Source: Buddleja alternifolia
Taxonomy: Eukaryota; Streptophyta; Magnoliopsida; Lamiales; Scrophulariaceae
Assembly: GCA_019426215.1 (NCBI GenBank)
Contig: CM033402.1
Span: 18,295,104 to 18,359,103, forward strand
Direction: 5' to 3'
Length of the DNA stretch: 64,000 nucleotides
Shown here: positions 12,001 to 22,784 of the stretch, piece by piece
How the letters are laid out: the number at the start of each line of letters is the position of its first letter
Numbering within the stretch: position 1 is the stretch's first letter
The notes under the pieces: generated by a model
The model's input: the letters and a program-made list of their open reading frames with translations, nothing else
What the model was told of the DNA's origin: nothing
Databases searched by the model: none
Position numbers and translations under genes: made by a program

Positions 12001-12328
12001 TCTTAGCGTCATTTATATAGCACCAGTCACTTGAGAATATGACTTCAAAGCCTTTATCACAAAACTGACTTATGCTTAATAAATTGTGCTTTAGACCCTC
12101 AACATAATAAACATCACTTATCATGATGTTCCCCCTATGCACAGTACCTATACCTTTGGTTTTACCTTTGGAGTTGTCACCAAATACAGCCTGAGGACCA
12201 TTGGCAGCTCAATAGTTGATCAGAAGATCTTTGGAACCAGCCATGTGCCTTGACGATCCACTATCGAAGTACCAAACAGATGTATTGGCTTTCGCTCTAG
12301 GTACCTGCAATAATAATAAAAAAAAGTT
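9093..12328 (-). pseudogene. pol: pol polyprotein of element B (PR-IN-RT-RNaseH), broken
   Basis: The copia pol order is readable on the minus strand: protease DSG box near 12255-12275, the GAG-pre-integrase region (about 11790-12142), integrase core (HMDFFGP near 11680), reverse transcriptase with [10 protein letters not shown] near 10020-10050, and RNase H ending in the GMIDLNA tail at 9093. The longest clean piece is 9093-10466, covering most of RT and all of RNase H. Several frameshifts and stops split the integrase and hinge regions (breaks near 12210, 11775, 11515, 11335, 10840 and 10545). Here the pol frame is the same as gag, separated by the UAG stop. It would need outside enzymes to move. 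Confidence 0.85.
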
Positions 12329-14537
12329 CTATTTCTGTTTAGGTACCCATTGTTGCTTGGGTCCTTTACCATTAGTAGCATTGTTAGTTTGAATTAGAAC
12401 TTTAGGAACCCATATTTGCCTAGTCTTCATTGTAGGAATACTGGCCTTCTTGGGTTTCACATTGTGTTGTGTGTGCTGTTTGGGTGTATAGTAATATCCT
12501 CGATTATAATAGTAATCATAATCATAGTTATAGTCATAATCATTAGAGTAGCAGTAATATGATCTAGACCGTTGTAGATATTGACGCTGGTATTTCCTTG
12601 GCGTTAGCTTGGGTTGCATTTTTTATGCTGGACGCTTAGCGCTTAACTCACAGTGGTTAGGTTTATCCTTAGCCTTTTGAGCGTTTGGATGAACCTTTCT
12701 TTGTGAATCATTTGCTTTCGCCTTTCCTTTTTCTGAGTCAGCTTTGGCTTTCTCATTTCTTACCATTGTCGCTTTGTTCATTTGGCGTTTGTCTTTGTGA
12801 ACCTTCTTTAACAAAGAAAATACCCTTTCCTTTATTGTTTGCCGTAATATTTGATTTGTTTGGTTGTTTACCGAATTTATTGCATCCCAAACCGGTCTTT
12901 TCCCCATAGAACCTTATTACCTTAGTCACATTGTCTAGCTTTCTTGACGCTTTTGACAATGATGAGACGAGTTGTTCTGATTTAGCATGTCTAGCAATCA
13001 ACTCAGTTTCTCTCTTGACTATCATATCAAGATCACTTTTCAACTGGATTATTTCACTCTCAAGCGATTGGTTTTTCTCAATGCACTGTTGCTGAACTTG
13101 CAATTTTGCTTTGAGCGTAACTTTATCACTTTTGAGCGATGAAATAATATCAAAGTGATTTTGATATAATTTGGCGGCAACTTGACAATCATTATAATAT
13201 TCTTTGACTTTGTCAAGTAATTCTTCATAATAAAGAAGAAGAGATAATTCAGTGTTTACCTCAGGAGACGCTTCATCATCTCTGGTCATGGGACAAATAA
13301 GTACTGAGTCATCAACTGGCTCATCATCATCACTACTTTCTTCTGACGACTCCAAGTCTTCAGGTGCGGATGCTTGTTCTGATTCCGTTAGCAAACCTTG
13401 TTGACAAAGGTTGCTCCTAAATTGGTTTTATGTCCAAGTAATCCTACCTTGAAGGGTTAGATACATTTGGATAAGGACAATTTATCTGGTAGTGCCCTGG
13501 TTTCCTACAATTATAACACAGATTAGTTTTCATCTTTTTTTCATTTGTTAATCTTGCATTGTGTGGTTTTGATACCATGGGCGCTGAGAGATTTTGAGTA
13601 GACGCTTAGTATTGAACAGGCGATTGGGATGTAGGAACAGAATACTGAGGCGCTTGAAACTATTGATGTATTGGAGCAGGCGCTTGATATGAACTGTGTC
13701 CTTGATGCTTAGGATTACTTCCTTTCTTTTCATATCTCAAGAACTTTCTGAATCTATTTAGAAGTGTTAGTTTCTCATCCTCACTGATATCTGAACCTTT
13801 TCCCTTATTACCCGATTTACCCTTGATTGATGCTACGAGCGCTCTAGATTCAATTACCGGACTACTCACAACGTCACTAGCTGAGTTTAACTCAAACTCA
13901 AATGCCTTGAGTTCTGAAAAGGCGTCTTCTAGACTTAAAAGATCCAACATATTTAATTCTCTCATAGTTGTTGTCTTCATCAAGAATCTACTAGGTAGAC
14001 TTCTAAAGATCTTAACCACCATTTCTTGGTTCTATAAATCCATTCCCAATAATGTAAGTTCCGTAACAAGAGCTGTGAATCTTATGTCCAATTGCTCTAG
14101 GGTCTCGTTAGGTAACATCTTAAAGCTGTCGAATTTTTCTCGAGCAATGGAGAGCTTATTTTCCTTGATTTGAGCTGATCCACCACAGATTATAGCCAAC
14201 TTATCCCAAATTTCTTTAGGGGTATTACATAATTTAACTTTGTTGAATAAATTGTCGTTGTCACCGATAGCTGTATACAAAGCATTTCAACCAACATTGT
14301 CCATATTTGCTCTTTGACGCTCATCAGTGGACCATTCTTGTTTAGGCTTCTCAACATAGCCATCTGGAGTTTTTTCTGTGGCTCCAGGCACTCTGGTAAT
14401 AACCTTCAAAATTTGTATTGGTCCATCTGAAATAATATCACACAATTCATCATCACACGAACAAAGATATGTAAAAGCTTTGACCTTCCATGAGTCATAG
14501 TTTGACTCGGTCAACTTAGGAACTTTAGAAAATGCCA
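12329..14537 (-). pseudogene. gag: gag of element B, frameshifted
   Basis: The start is an ATG at 14537 (MAFSKVPKL), homologous to the starts at 33668 in C and 49673 in D. It encodes the capsid/nucleocapsid protein of the particle. Readable parts are the N-terminal SNYDSW block, the UBN2/DUF4219-like capsid region (to about 13950), a proline/glutamine-rich stretch, a degraded CCHC knuckle near 13495-13540, a coiled-coil segment (about 12930-13250), a lysine-rich tail and a tyrosine/aspartate-rich stretch (about 12490-12560). It ends at a UAG at 12329-12331. Stops or frameshifts occur near 14285, 14030, 13660, 13400, 12750 and 12620. Confidence 0.8.
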
Positions 14538-14624
14538 TGAAAAACAAACTAAAAGCAACTAAATTTTAAAAAGGGATCTAAACAAGCTGTTACACTTGGA
14601 AATTTTAAAATTTCAACTTTAATC

Positions 14625-14636
14625 GCTCTGATGCCA
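14625..14636 (-). promoter_or_regulatory. Primer binding site of element B
   Basis: Minus strand TGGCATCAGAGC, two bases inside the 5' LTR. It matches the 3' end complement of plant initiator Met tRNA (TGGTATCAGAGC) with one change. Confidence 0.85.
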
Positions 14637-14638
14637 CT

Positions 14639-16206
14639 TGTTGGTCCCAAGTGGCATACGAAAGGGTCTAAAAGGAGGGGGGGTTGAATAGACCCTGAAA
14701 TCTTTTTCGACTTCAAAAAGATTCGTATTAAAAAGTTTTGGAGGTTTGAAGTGTAGACGCTCGACTAAGCATTTACTTGAAATGTAGACGCTTAGGCTAA
14801 GCGTCTGATGAAGACTGTTTTAGAAAGTTAACTTAAACTTTAAGATTTGAATACTTTAACCAAATAGGTTAGAGCGTTCAGTTCTTTAATCAGTATTAGC
14901 ACAGCGGAATAATTTTAGAGTCTTCTCCTTTGAAAGCTTTAGCGTCACAAGAAAGTGTTTTAGTTGCTTAGCGTTCACTTGAGTTTTACTTAACAGATTT
15001 ATACAAAAATATAATAATATGAAGAATGACTGTAACGTAAAGAGCACGATATTTGTAAGGTTCGTTGGGTGGTGTAATTCCAACTACGTCCTTCTTCTCC
15101 TCGAACACTTGGAGGCAATCCACTAAAATGATTCTCAAAGAATCACACAGAATCTTCTAAAAATTAGGGAGAGATGGATGTTGATGACTTGAGCTCCTTG
15201 ATCACACAGATTTCTGCTCCAAATCACTTCTATCCCCTTGCTTCTTTCACCCAGAAATAATGCAAGTATCCAACTTTGACTTCACATATTGCGAGACTTG
15301 GATGGGGTTTTTCTAAACAGTTTGTTTGATTTTGATGAAGTTCAAACAACTTGTGAATATCTCAATAGTAGTGTGGGTTTCTTCAAAAAGAATGTTTGAG
15401 ATATTGGTTGACTGTCTCAGGAATTGAAGAAAAGCAAGGAGAATGTTTGCTTGAATATTCTGGCTTTTCTGAGAGTTTAAGGAATGAGACTTCAATGCAA
15501 CATCAATTTGGCTTGGAATTAATCGTTGTTTTTGGCTTGTTGATGAAGTCCTATTTATAGGCATTCTTGGAAAAAGTGTCCGTTTGACACATGCACAGGC
15601 GCGTGTCTCTCACTTCCACGAGTGAACTACTTTTGTCTTTTTTCCTGAAAATCTGCTGCACAAAAGTTGGTGCTGCAGTCTGTGAAAAGTTGACAGTCCA
15701 ATAGGGTGGCTTCTCCGTACGTCTGAAAGTACTTATCACATTTAATGCTCTTATCAGCATTTAATGCATTTGAATTAAATACCCATTGGTATTTAATGCT
15801 CTGAGAATAATTGCATTAAACTCCTTCGGGACTTGAAAATAAATTCAGGTGAAATCCATCATTGATAGATGCTTATCCATCCTTGAATTGCTTCTTCCTA
15901 ATAAGGTAACGCTTGATATAGCTGGATATTTAGACGTTTGGAAACTTTATCTTCATTAAGACTTCAGGCGCTTGAGTCTTTAAACTTAACTACTGATAAG
16001 CTCACTCAGAATTCAACAGACGATCAACCTAAGACTACTTAGCCTAACAATCTAGAACAAAACGAAACGAAGCCTTAAAGCCTATTACAAATCTAACGCT
16101 TCAAAGCTTATACATGATTTCTACTAAAATCAAACTTACATATTTTGGGGTCTAACAAAAACTCCTAATTGTCATCATCAAAACCTCTGACATGAAATTC
16201 CTAACA
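14639..16206 (-). mobile_element. 5' LTR of element B (1568 bp)
   Basis: Plus-strand ends are TGTTGGTCCC and CCTAACA (the family end ACCACCA is changed to ACCAACA here). A CCTATAAATAGG box lies near 15550. A near-perfect inverted repeat AGACGCTTA-ggc-TAAGCGTCT sits at 14786-14806. Small ORFs inside are not meaningful. Confidence 0.92.
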
Positions 16207-18970
16207 ATGTCAGTGAAGAGTTTATACGCATATGGTAGTCGCAATCAAGGTTTGTGATGACATGTTCGTCTCGTATTCAATTGGGCTACGATTTCGTTCC
16301 ACGGTACTGGCTAGGTGATAACCTTATCCTTTGGAGTCCTCCTACTGCCAATTGAATTGAGCTTAGTGATAAGAGGTGTTTTTACGTGTTTTTAAGACCG
16401 TAATTCTTATGATTTGGATTCATTTATTGCTTAAATCATGTCACATTTGCATTTAATAGGTGTGTTAAGTGAATACAGGTAATAAATGAGAATACATGAA
16501 GAAAAGGGAAGAAAAACGATGTACAAAACAAGTTCAAGCATGTTTTTCAACACCTAGGCGGTTTATGCATCTCCTGCCACATTCGAGCGATAATTTCGTA
16601 CATTTCGAGACCGACTTAGACAAAGTTTCCTTCTACAAAGTTTTAGAAGTATGTCTTAGCTTCAAATGGAAACTTGAAACATCCAAATCGGAGGTCTATA
16701 GAGATAATTGTGAAGGAAATACGATTTCTGCGCCGAACAGAGAAGTACATGTGACAGGATACGCCCCAACGCCTTCCTAGTCATGCCTAGGCATGGATAG
16801 TCCGAATGTTACTCCTTTTCAGCCTAAATTCCAGCATTATATGATGGGTAAGAATCACTTTTGGCCATAATTCAGCACATGTGTTGAGGGATTGTCATAA
16901 GTGTGTTTCTTGGTAGATTTACTTTATGGGTGCCAAATCAGAAACAACCTCCATATTGAAAGGTAATTTAGGTATACTTAGCGACTGAATTGGACAAAAT
17001 GTCCTTCTGGAATGTTGTAGAGCTATGTTTTGTCTGAACATGGGGACTTGAATCATCCCATTTGGAGATCTGTGGAGAATTGTATGAGGAAACTACTAAG
17101 ACTACGCTGGAAAGCAAGAAAATGGCAGCATGCATTTGTTTTGTTGAAGTTTTCACATGGTTATGCTTGGTGGAATTCTTAAGGCCGAAAGTTTAGCATT
17201 TTTTAGCTGGTTGGAATCTTAAAAGCCAAACTTTAAGCATCACCTTAGGTGGAATTCTCATTGGGGAACTTTAATGGGAATTCTTAATGCATACTTTAGT
17301 GGAATTTTGGCTATAAAAGGAGGGGGAACCCATACTCTTCATCATTCACTATCAATTTCAGATTCTTAGAGGAGAGGAGGAGGAGGAATCGGTCCTCAAG
17401 CTTCATTCATCACCATTCTTCATCATTCTAAGAGGAGAAAGCTAGGAATTGAAGCTCTAATCAAGGGGCCATCATCTATCACATTAGAGGGAGTTTTTAT
17501 AGCCTTTTCATTTCATTCATGTCTATGAACATGTGTATTTATTCATTATTGTTTTTCATAATATCTATCATGAACTAAATTCATAAGACTAAGGCCATGT
17601 AAGGTCAAATTGTGATATATACTTATAATAGATGATTGTTGAGGTTATACTTATATTGTTATGTCATGTGAATTTGTGTTTTTACCTATCTTGCATATAC
17701 TTGATCACTATATGTTAGAATCTTATGCCTAGGTTGATATTTCGGGAGAAGATTAACTTAGGGTGCAAGAAATTCACATCATGACCCGCAACTAATGAGG
17801 AATTTCCCTAGACATAGGTAAAGATTCCCGGGTGAAGTTGTTCGATTCTAATCGAGTGAACTCTAGTACGTTAATGCATGTTTAGTGGTTAGATTTCCGG
17901 ATAGGAATATTTGGGAAATCACGATCTAAGCATAGGAGTTTATACGCGAGACATCAGTTATTCTCTACCCTCGGAGCTCTCACCATAACAATATTAGTGT
18001 AATCCTTCAACAAGAACCTTTATAAGTATATTTGATCAATTTGAATCTAGCATGTACCTTAGTCTCCCTTTATAATTGGTTTTAAATCACTTGCTCATCT
18101 TTGTTCTTGTTCTTTACAAATTTTATTTGAATTTATTCTTACTTTGTTTATTCACTTCATTACAAATCTTAAACTAGAATTCAAGTCCTTGAGGTTCGAC
18201 AATCCGGACTTACAATCCATTTATTACTACACACGACTAGTGCACTTGCTATCATAGCACGTTAGCTTTTAGCGTGTCACTTAGAGAGTCACGCTATGTG
18301 AAGAAAATGAACGATTTTCTATGTTAAGGATGTTTTGGTAAATTTACATTAGATGTGAATGACTAACAAAATTGATGGCATGATTTAATTAAAGATATTT
18401 AATTAGATTAAATAAATTAATTAAATCATTTGATTCATAAGTTAAATGAATTGAAAATTAACTTATAAGTTGAATTAAATTAATTGGATTAATTTTAATT
18501 GGATTAAAGTAATTAATTAAAAGTCAATTGGATTGTATTTGGATTTAATTAATTACACATGAGCTAAGATGGAATAAAGCTCGGAAGCCCAATCCTAAAA
18601 GGCCCTAGCGGCTACCACTCACTAGTAGGACTAGGGATTTTTTTTACTTGTATAAGTTGTTAGTTAGTGTCAGAATCCTAAAACAAGTCACAATTCTGAA
18701 TCTGACTTTCAGCTAAAATAAAACCTAGAGCAAAAAAAAGACAAAATTCCCTCCTTCTCTCTCCACCTAGATGTCACCGCCATTGTTGCCGGGGAGGAGA
18801 TTGGAGCTTTCTTGGAGATTTTTCTTCCTCGTGATAATCTAGAGGCAGGAGTCTGGGGCTGCTGCTGATTATTAAAGTTTTGTCTCCAAGAGGTAGTTAG
18901 ATTATCCTCTTTCGTATATTTCTTTTTGCGAATTAATATCATGAAACCCCAGATTCAATTGTTGGAGTGA
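16207..18970 (+). mobile_element. Remnant of a second copia LTR, interrupted by a gypsy-like solo LTR
   Basis: 16207-16361 and 18285-about 18970 resemble, in order, the right half of the copia solo LTR at 42694-46098. Shared blocks include GTTTATACRYATA, TGGCTAGGTG.TA.CC, the long AT-rich TAATTAATT stretch and a CT-rich leader. The left part of this LTR was lost or separated when element B inserted at 16206/16207. The right boundary is not sharp; I see no clear CA end or target duplication. Confidence 0.55.
16367..18279 (+). mobile_element. Solo LTR, Ty3/gypsy-like, 1913 bp
   Basis: Starts TGATAAGAGGTGTTTTTACG and ends AGCGTGTCA, with a perfect 5-bp target duplication CTTAG (16362-16366 and 18280-18284). 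The TATA box TATAAAAGG is at 17312-17320. The CTTGAGGTTCGACAATCCGG tract near 18190 is a hallmark of large plant gypsy-type LTRs (Athila/Tat-like; lineage inferred). The same family recurs at 42707-44383. Confidence 0.88.
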
Positions 18971-19432
18971 TTCGGATTATATTTTTTATCTGCTAGACCG
19001 AATCACAACATATATTATATCTAGATATGTGTTTAATTTGTTTGGAGAGAGAGATATTTATGAGTAAATATGTATCTAAATTTCCTTACTAATTGTAATT
19101 CTTAGTGTCTTTTACTGATAATTAAAAGTCATTATAATACAAAAAAAGAGTTTTTTACTAACACATAAAAACAACCATGGTCCATGTGTAGAGGGGTAAA
19201 ATTGGTACTTACACTAAGTGATCAAATGCTAGGGAAGATAAGTTTGACCAAGAGACCAATTTGATACGTTATTTAGTACAGAGTGGTACTGTGAGCATAG
19301 TTTTGGGAAGCATTTTGGACCTTTTTGCATGTAGCACCTCAGAAGTATTTACCTTAATAATGGAAAATGACACCGTAAGGTATAAAATCTTGGCATATAT
19401 TCCTCTATGCTATATTAACCATTAGAACTAAA
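18971..19432. other. Intergenic, nothing recognised
   Basis: AT-rich sequence with no ORF, no clear repeat boundary and no RNA gene that I can support. Confidence 0.6.
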
Positions 19433-20863
19433 TAGGGCAAAATACTTTTTGTATCCCCGAATTATTCACTTTATCTCATTTAGATCCCTAAATTATCAAA
19501 TGTAACAAAATGCTCCCTGAACTATCAAACGTAACAAAATAGTATCTCGATTTGATAGACGTGTTTGACTTGCCGTGACATATTGTTGAGGTGGCACTGA
19601 GTTTGACCATTGCTATGTGGCCATTGAAAAAGGTTGTCTACTTTGTCTTTACTTACTTTCAATAAAATAGGTCTTTTGTGTATTATCGTTTTGCTATTTT
19701 TTACCCAATTGATTACCATTTTCTACGCACTTTCATGCAGAAAATAATACACCGGTTTTCTACGAATTTCTTAAGAAAAATTTACTAAAACCTTCTTAAA
19801 ATAAATTTTATAGCCAAAAAATCCTTTTATAACATTTTTTAATCCAAAAAAAATCATTTTACCAACTTTTCTTTCCAAAAATTTAAATCCAACATTTAGG
19901 CTTAATAAAGTTATGAATTTAATTGTCCTTAGCCTTCTAGGGCAAAAAAGAATCTATTGTAGTGTTATCTAAAAAGTTATTTGTTTAGAAATTATATTGA
20001 TAATTGATACTAATTATGATTTTTACTTTACCTTTTTCAATTTTTTAATCTTCTTAAAAAAATTTAAAATTATATTTTAAATAATTACCATATTAAAATA
20101 AAATAAATAATATAAAAATATTTAAAGTACTTAATATTAAAAAATAACATTTATTATGATGCGTGTCCGATTCACACCAATATTATTTATATTATATTAT
20201 ATAGGATAATTGAGAATAATGCATAAGATAATTGATATTCTGACAGAATAATAATACTAAAGCATGAAAGTCTTGTTTTATTCATTTTCAATGGAAGTAT
20301 TAATACAAATCTTGGTGGTCTAGGCTAGATGTGGCCGTTGGAGCGAAGCCTGCTGCTTTCCTCATCTAAATATGGTAGGTAGCTGATCCGGGTAGCCGTT
20401 TAGCCATAAATCAGCGGCCTTGGTCTGCACCAGATCCAGCAAAGATTAAGCCCAAATCCGCTTGATTGCATCGGCCTTATTATGGTAAGGACTTGATTGT
20501 TGGGCCATGTCTGCCTCTTAATTGGATCTTGATTGCCCTCATCGTAAGCTTAAAGACTTTCCTTAAATCCAGCTTGGATCCAACAAGGTGGATTGGCTAA
20601 CTGAGCCTAAGCCCATTATTAAAAAATGAGTCTTCCCTTGCTAGTATTTGGGCTTTATCAACTTGGCCCAATCCAAGTAAATTTCACCCACATCACATTA
20701 TATACTATTTATCAATTTAAAAAATTAGCCAAACACATCCTTAAGTCGAGGGACTATTTTATTATGTTGGATGCTTCAGGGACCATTTTGTTACATCTGA
20801 TAGTTCAAAGACTTAAATAAGACAAAATGAATATTTTACGGGTAGAAAGTGCATTTTGCCCTA
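19433..20863. mobile_element. Long inverted-repeat element (MULE-like, composite)
   Basis: The left arm (about 19433-19610) starts TAGGGCAAAATAC. The right arm (about 20690-20863), read on the minus strand, starts TAGGGCAAAATGC. The arms match at roughly three of four bases for over 100 bp, sharing a TGTAACAAAATG.TCCCTGAA block. No convincing target duplication was found. Between the arms lie a copy of a dispersed AT-rich repeat (19750-20165) and unassigned sequence. No transposase is visible. Confidence 0.55.
19750..20165 (+). repeat. Dispersed AT-rich repeat, copy 1 (truncated)
   Basis: Resembles the left half of the MULE-type element at 57802-58417; shared blocks include AAATAAATTTT, ACCAACTTTTC and TTAATTG.CCTTAGCCTT. 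No right arm is seen. Confidence 0.6.
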
Positions 20864-21179
20864 ATAATTATAACGAGGTAGAATGACATTTTTGCCCTTA
20901 TTCATAGACAACATGTATTTTTGGTGATTTCTAATTTGTAAACCATCTTCATTTGGTTTCTTTTTGTGATTCAGTCCTATCCGATAAAAGTTGAAGTAAA
21001 TTATTTTTAATTTTTAAAAATAAAATTAAAAATATTTAGAGATCTAGATAATTATATAAGAGATAAAAGAAATTAAGTATATAATATGTACAAGCATATG
21101 AATTTTTTTGTAAAAACTAAGGTGAAAAGCTCAGCCCAAAATTAAAATATAAAAAATAATACATGTTAGGAGAAGTACA
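20864..21179. other. Intergenic, nothing recognised
   Basis: AT-rich filler between the inverted-repeat element and the hAT-like miniature element. No feature supported. Confidence 0.6.
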
Positions 21180-21187
21180 ACCACAAT

Positions 21188-21266
21188 TAGGGGTGCCCAC
21201 GAGCCGAGTTCGAGTCGAACCTGGCCAAATTTCTCGGCTCTAGCTCATTTTTCTCAAGCTCATTGA
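21188..21266 (+). mobile_element. hAT-like miniature element, left piece
   Basis: Starts TAGGGGTGCCCACGAGCCGA. The element's other end (..GGCCACCCTTA) is 29 kb away at 50151. The flanks ACCACAAT (21180-21187) and ATCACAAT (50152-50159) match at 7 of 8 bases, the duplication length of hAT elements. The element is split by insertions C and D. Confidence 0.7.
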
Positions 21267-22770
21267 TGGTGGTCCCAAGTGGCAAACGAAAGGGTCTAGA
21301 AGAGGGGGTTGAATAGATCCTGAAGTATTTTTCGACTTCACAAAAATTTTCGTATCACTTTAGAAATTTGAACGCTTGGAAAGCTGAGCGCTTGGGTCAG
21401 ACGCTTCAGAGTAGCTAACTTAGACTTAGTGATTTCAGCAGTTTACCAAAGTAGGGCAACGCTTTAGATCGCTTAATCAGGGTTAGCACAGCGGGAATGA
21501 TTTTTAGCGTTCTTTTAGATAATTTAATCGCTTTGCAATTTTATTTGTCTTTTTCAGAATAATATAATGTGATGAATATAAGACAATAAAATATAAATGA
21601 CACAATAAATTGTAAGGTTTACTGGGTGATGTAATCTTAGCTACGTCCTTCTTCTCCTATTTCACTTGGAGGAATTTACTATGATGATTATCAAAGAATC
21701 ACACAAAAACTTCTACAAAATAGTAAAGGATGAAAATGATCTTGGGCTCCTTGATCACACAGACTTCAGCACCAATGAAGATCATCTTCTTCAAGCTTCT
21801 CTCACTCAGAAATACTGCCTGAAAGGTTTCAACAACTTTTCTCACTCAGATGAAAGGTTGAGGTTTGTCACTAGGGTTTGTTTGTTTTAGAGAAGATCAA
21901 ACAACTTGGAATATCTCAGTTGGAGTTTGAATTTCTTCTTTGGAAGACATTTGAGATATTTGTGACTGTCTGGAATATAGATAGAAAGCTTGAAAGGTTT
22001 TGGCTACGGGGTTTCTAAGCTTTTTCCAGAAAGAATGTACGTAAGATTTTTGGCAATAATTTCTCGTATATTCTTGTTGTTATATGTTGCATTTTTCTGG
22101 AGCAAGGTATTTATAGGCAATTTCTTGGGATCTGTCTGTTCGACACATGTAGAAGCGTGCCTTTCACGTGGCGCGTGATCATACCTAAAGTCTGACATTC
22201 CTGAAAATTTGCTGAATCTGATTGGACGGGAGCAGCTAAAACTCTGAAATTTCTGACAGTCTGGTCAAAAGGTGGCTTGTCCACAAGTCATAGTAGCTTA
22301 TCACATTTAGTGCTCTTATCAGGCATTTAATGCATTTTAATTTATTTCCCGTTGGAAATAAATGTCCGTTGAATGATTGCATTTAAGTCCTTCATGACTT
22401 GAGGATTTATTTCAGGTGAATCTTACATCCATCGCGTGAGACAATTTGAGCGCTTGATCCATGTATCCTGAAATAGGTTCCTTTAGCGTTTGACGAACGC
22501 TAAGAGACAAATCTTCATCTCTGGTTGACTTCAGACGCTGGTCTTCAACTTCTTCTCTAATAGACTCACCTAGAATTCTACTAGCGATTCAGTTACTAAG
22601 ACTTAGTCTAAAATCTACAAAGATAAAAAATTACAAGCCTAAACAAAATTACAAACTTTCAAACGCTTAAACAATAATCTAAGGAAAGCATAAACTTACA
22701 TTTTATTTGGGGTCTAACAATGAATCCTATCTTGTCATCATCAAAACATCTAACATGAAATTTCCTAACA
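21267..22770 (-). mobile_element. 3' LTR of element C
   Basis: 1504 bp, plus-strand ends TGGTGGTCCC and TTCCTAACA. Family-type CCTATAAATA-like box on the minus strand near 22110. Internal ORFs such as 21990-22178 recur in the other LTR because the LTRs are copies; they are not genes. Confidence 0.95.
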
Positions 22771-22784
22771 ATTTTCCCCTTTTT
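22771..22784 (-). promoter_or_regulatory. Polypurine tract of element C
   Basis: Minus strand AAAAAGGGGAAAAT immediately upstream of the 3' LTR. Confidence 0.85.

Larger units (their letters stand above)
3243..16206 (-). mobile_element. Element B: Sirevirus-like Ty1/copia retrotransposon, 3' LTR truncated
   Basis: Minus-strand order is 5' LTR (14639-16206), tRNA-iMet primer site, gag, pol, spacer, large 3' gene, polypurine tract, and a partial 3' LTR (3243-3725). Lineage is inferred from the [14 protein letters not shown] RT, LTRs over 1 kb, the initiator-Met primer site and the extra 3' coding region, all typical of SIRE/Maximus elements. By eye the shared 480 bp of the two LTRs differ at about 21 positions (4-5%). 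The outer target duplication cannot be tested because the left LTR end is missing. Confidence 0.9.

Noticed and set aside
16207..16211. Target duplication of element B
   Set aside because: The left LTR end is deleted, so no partner can be compared.
21990..22198. 62-64-codon ORFs repeated at 34509-34717
   Set aside because: Duplicate because both lie at the same place in the two C LTRs; no conservation beyond LTR identity.
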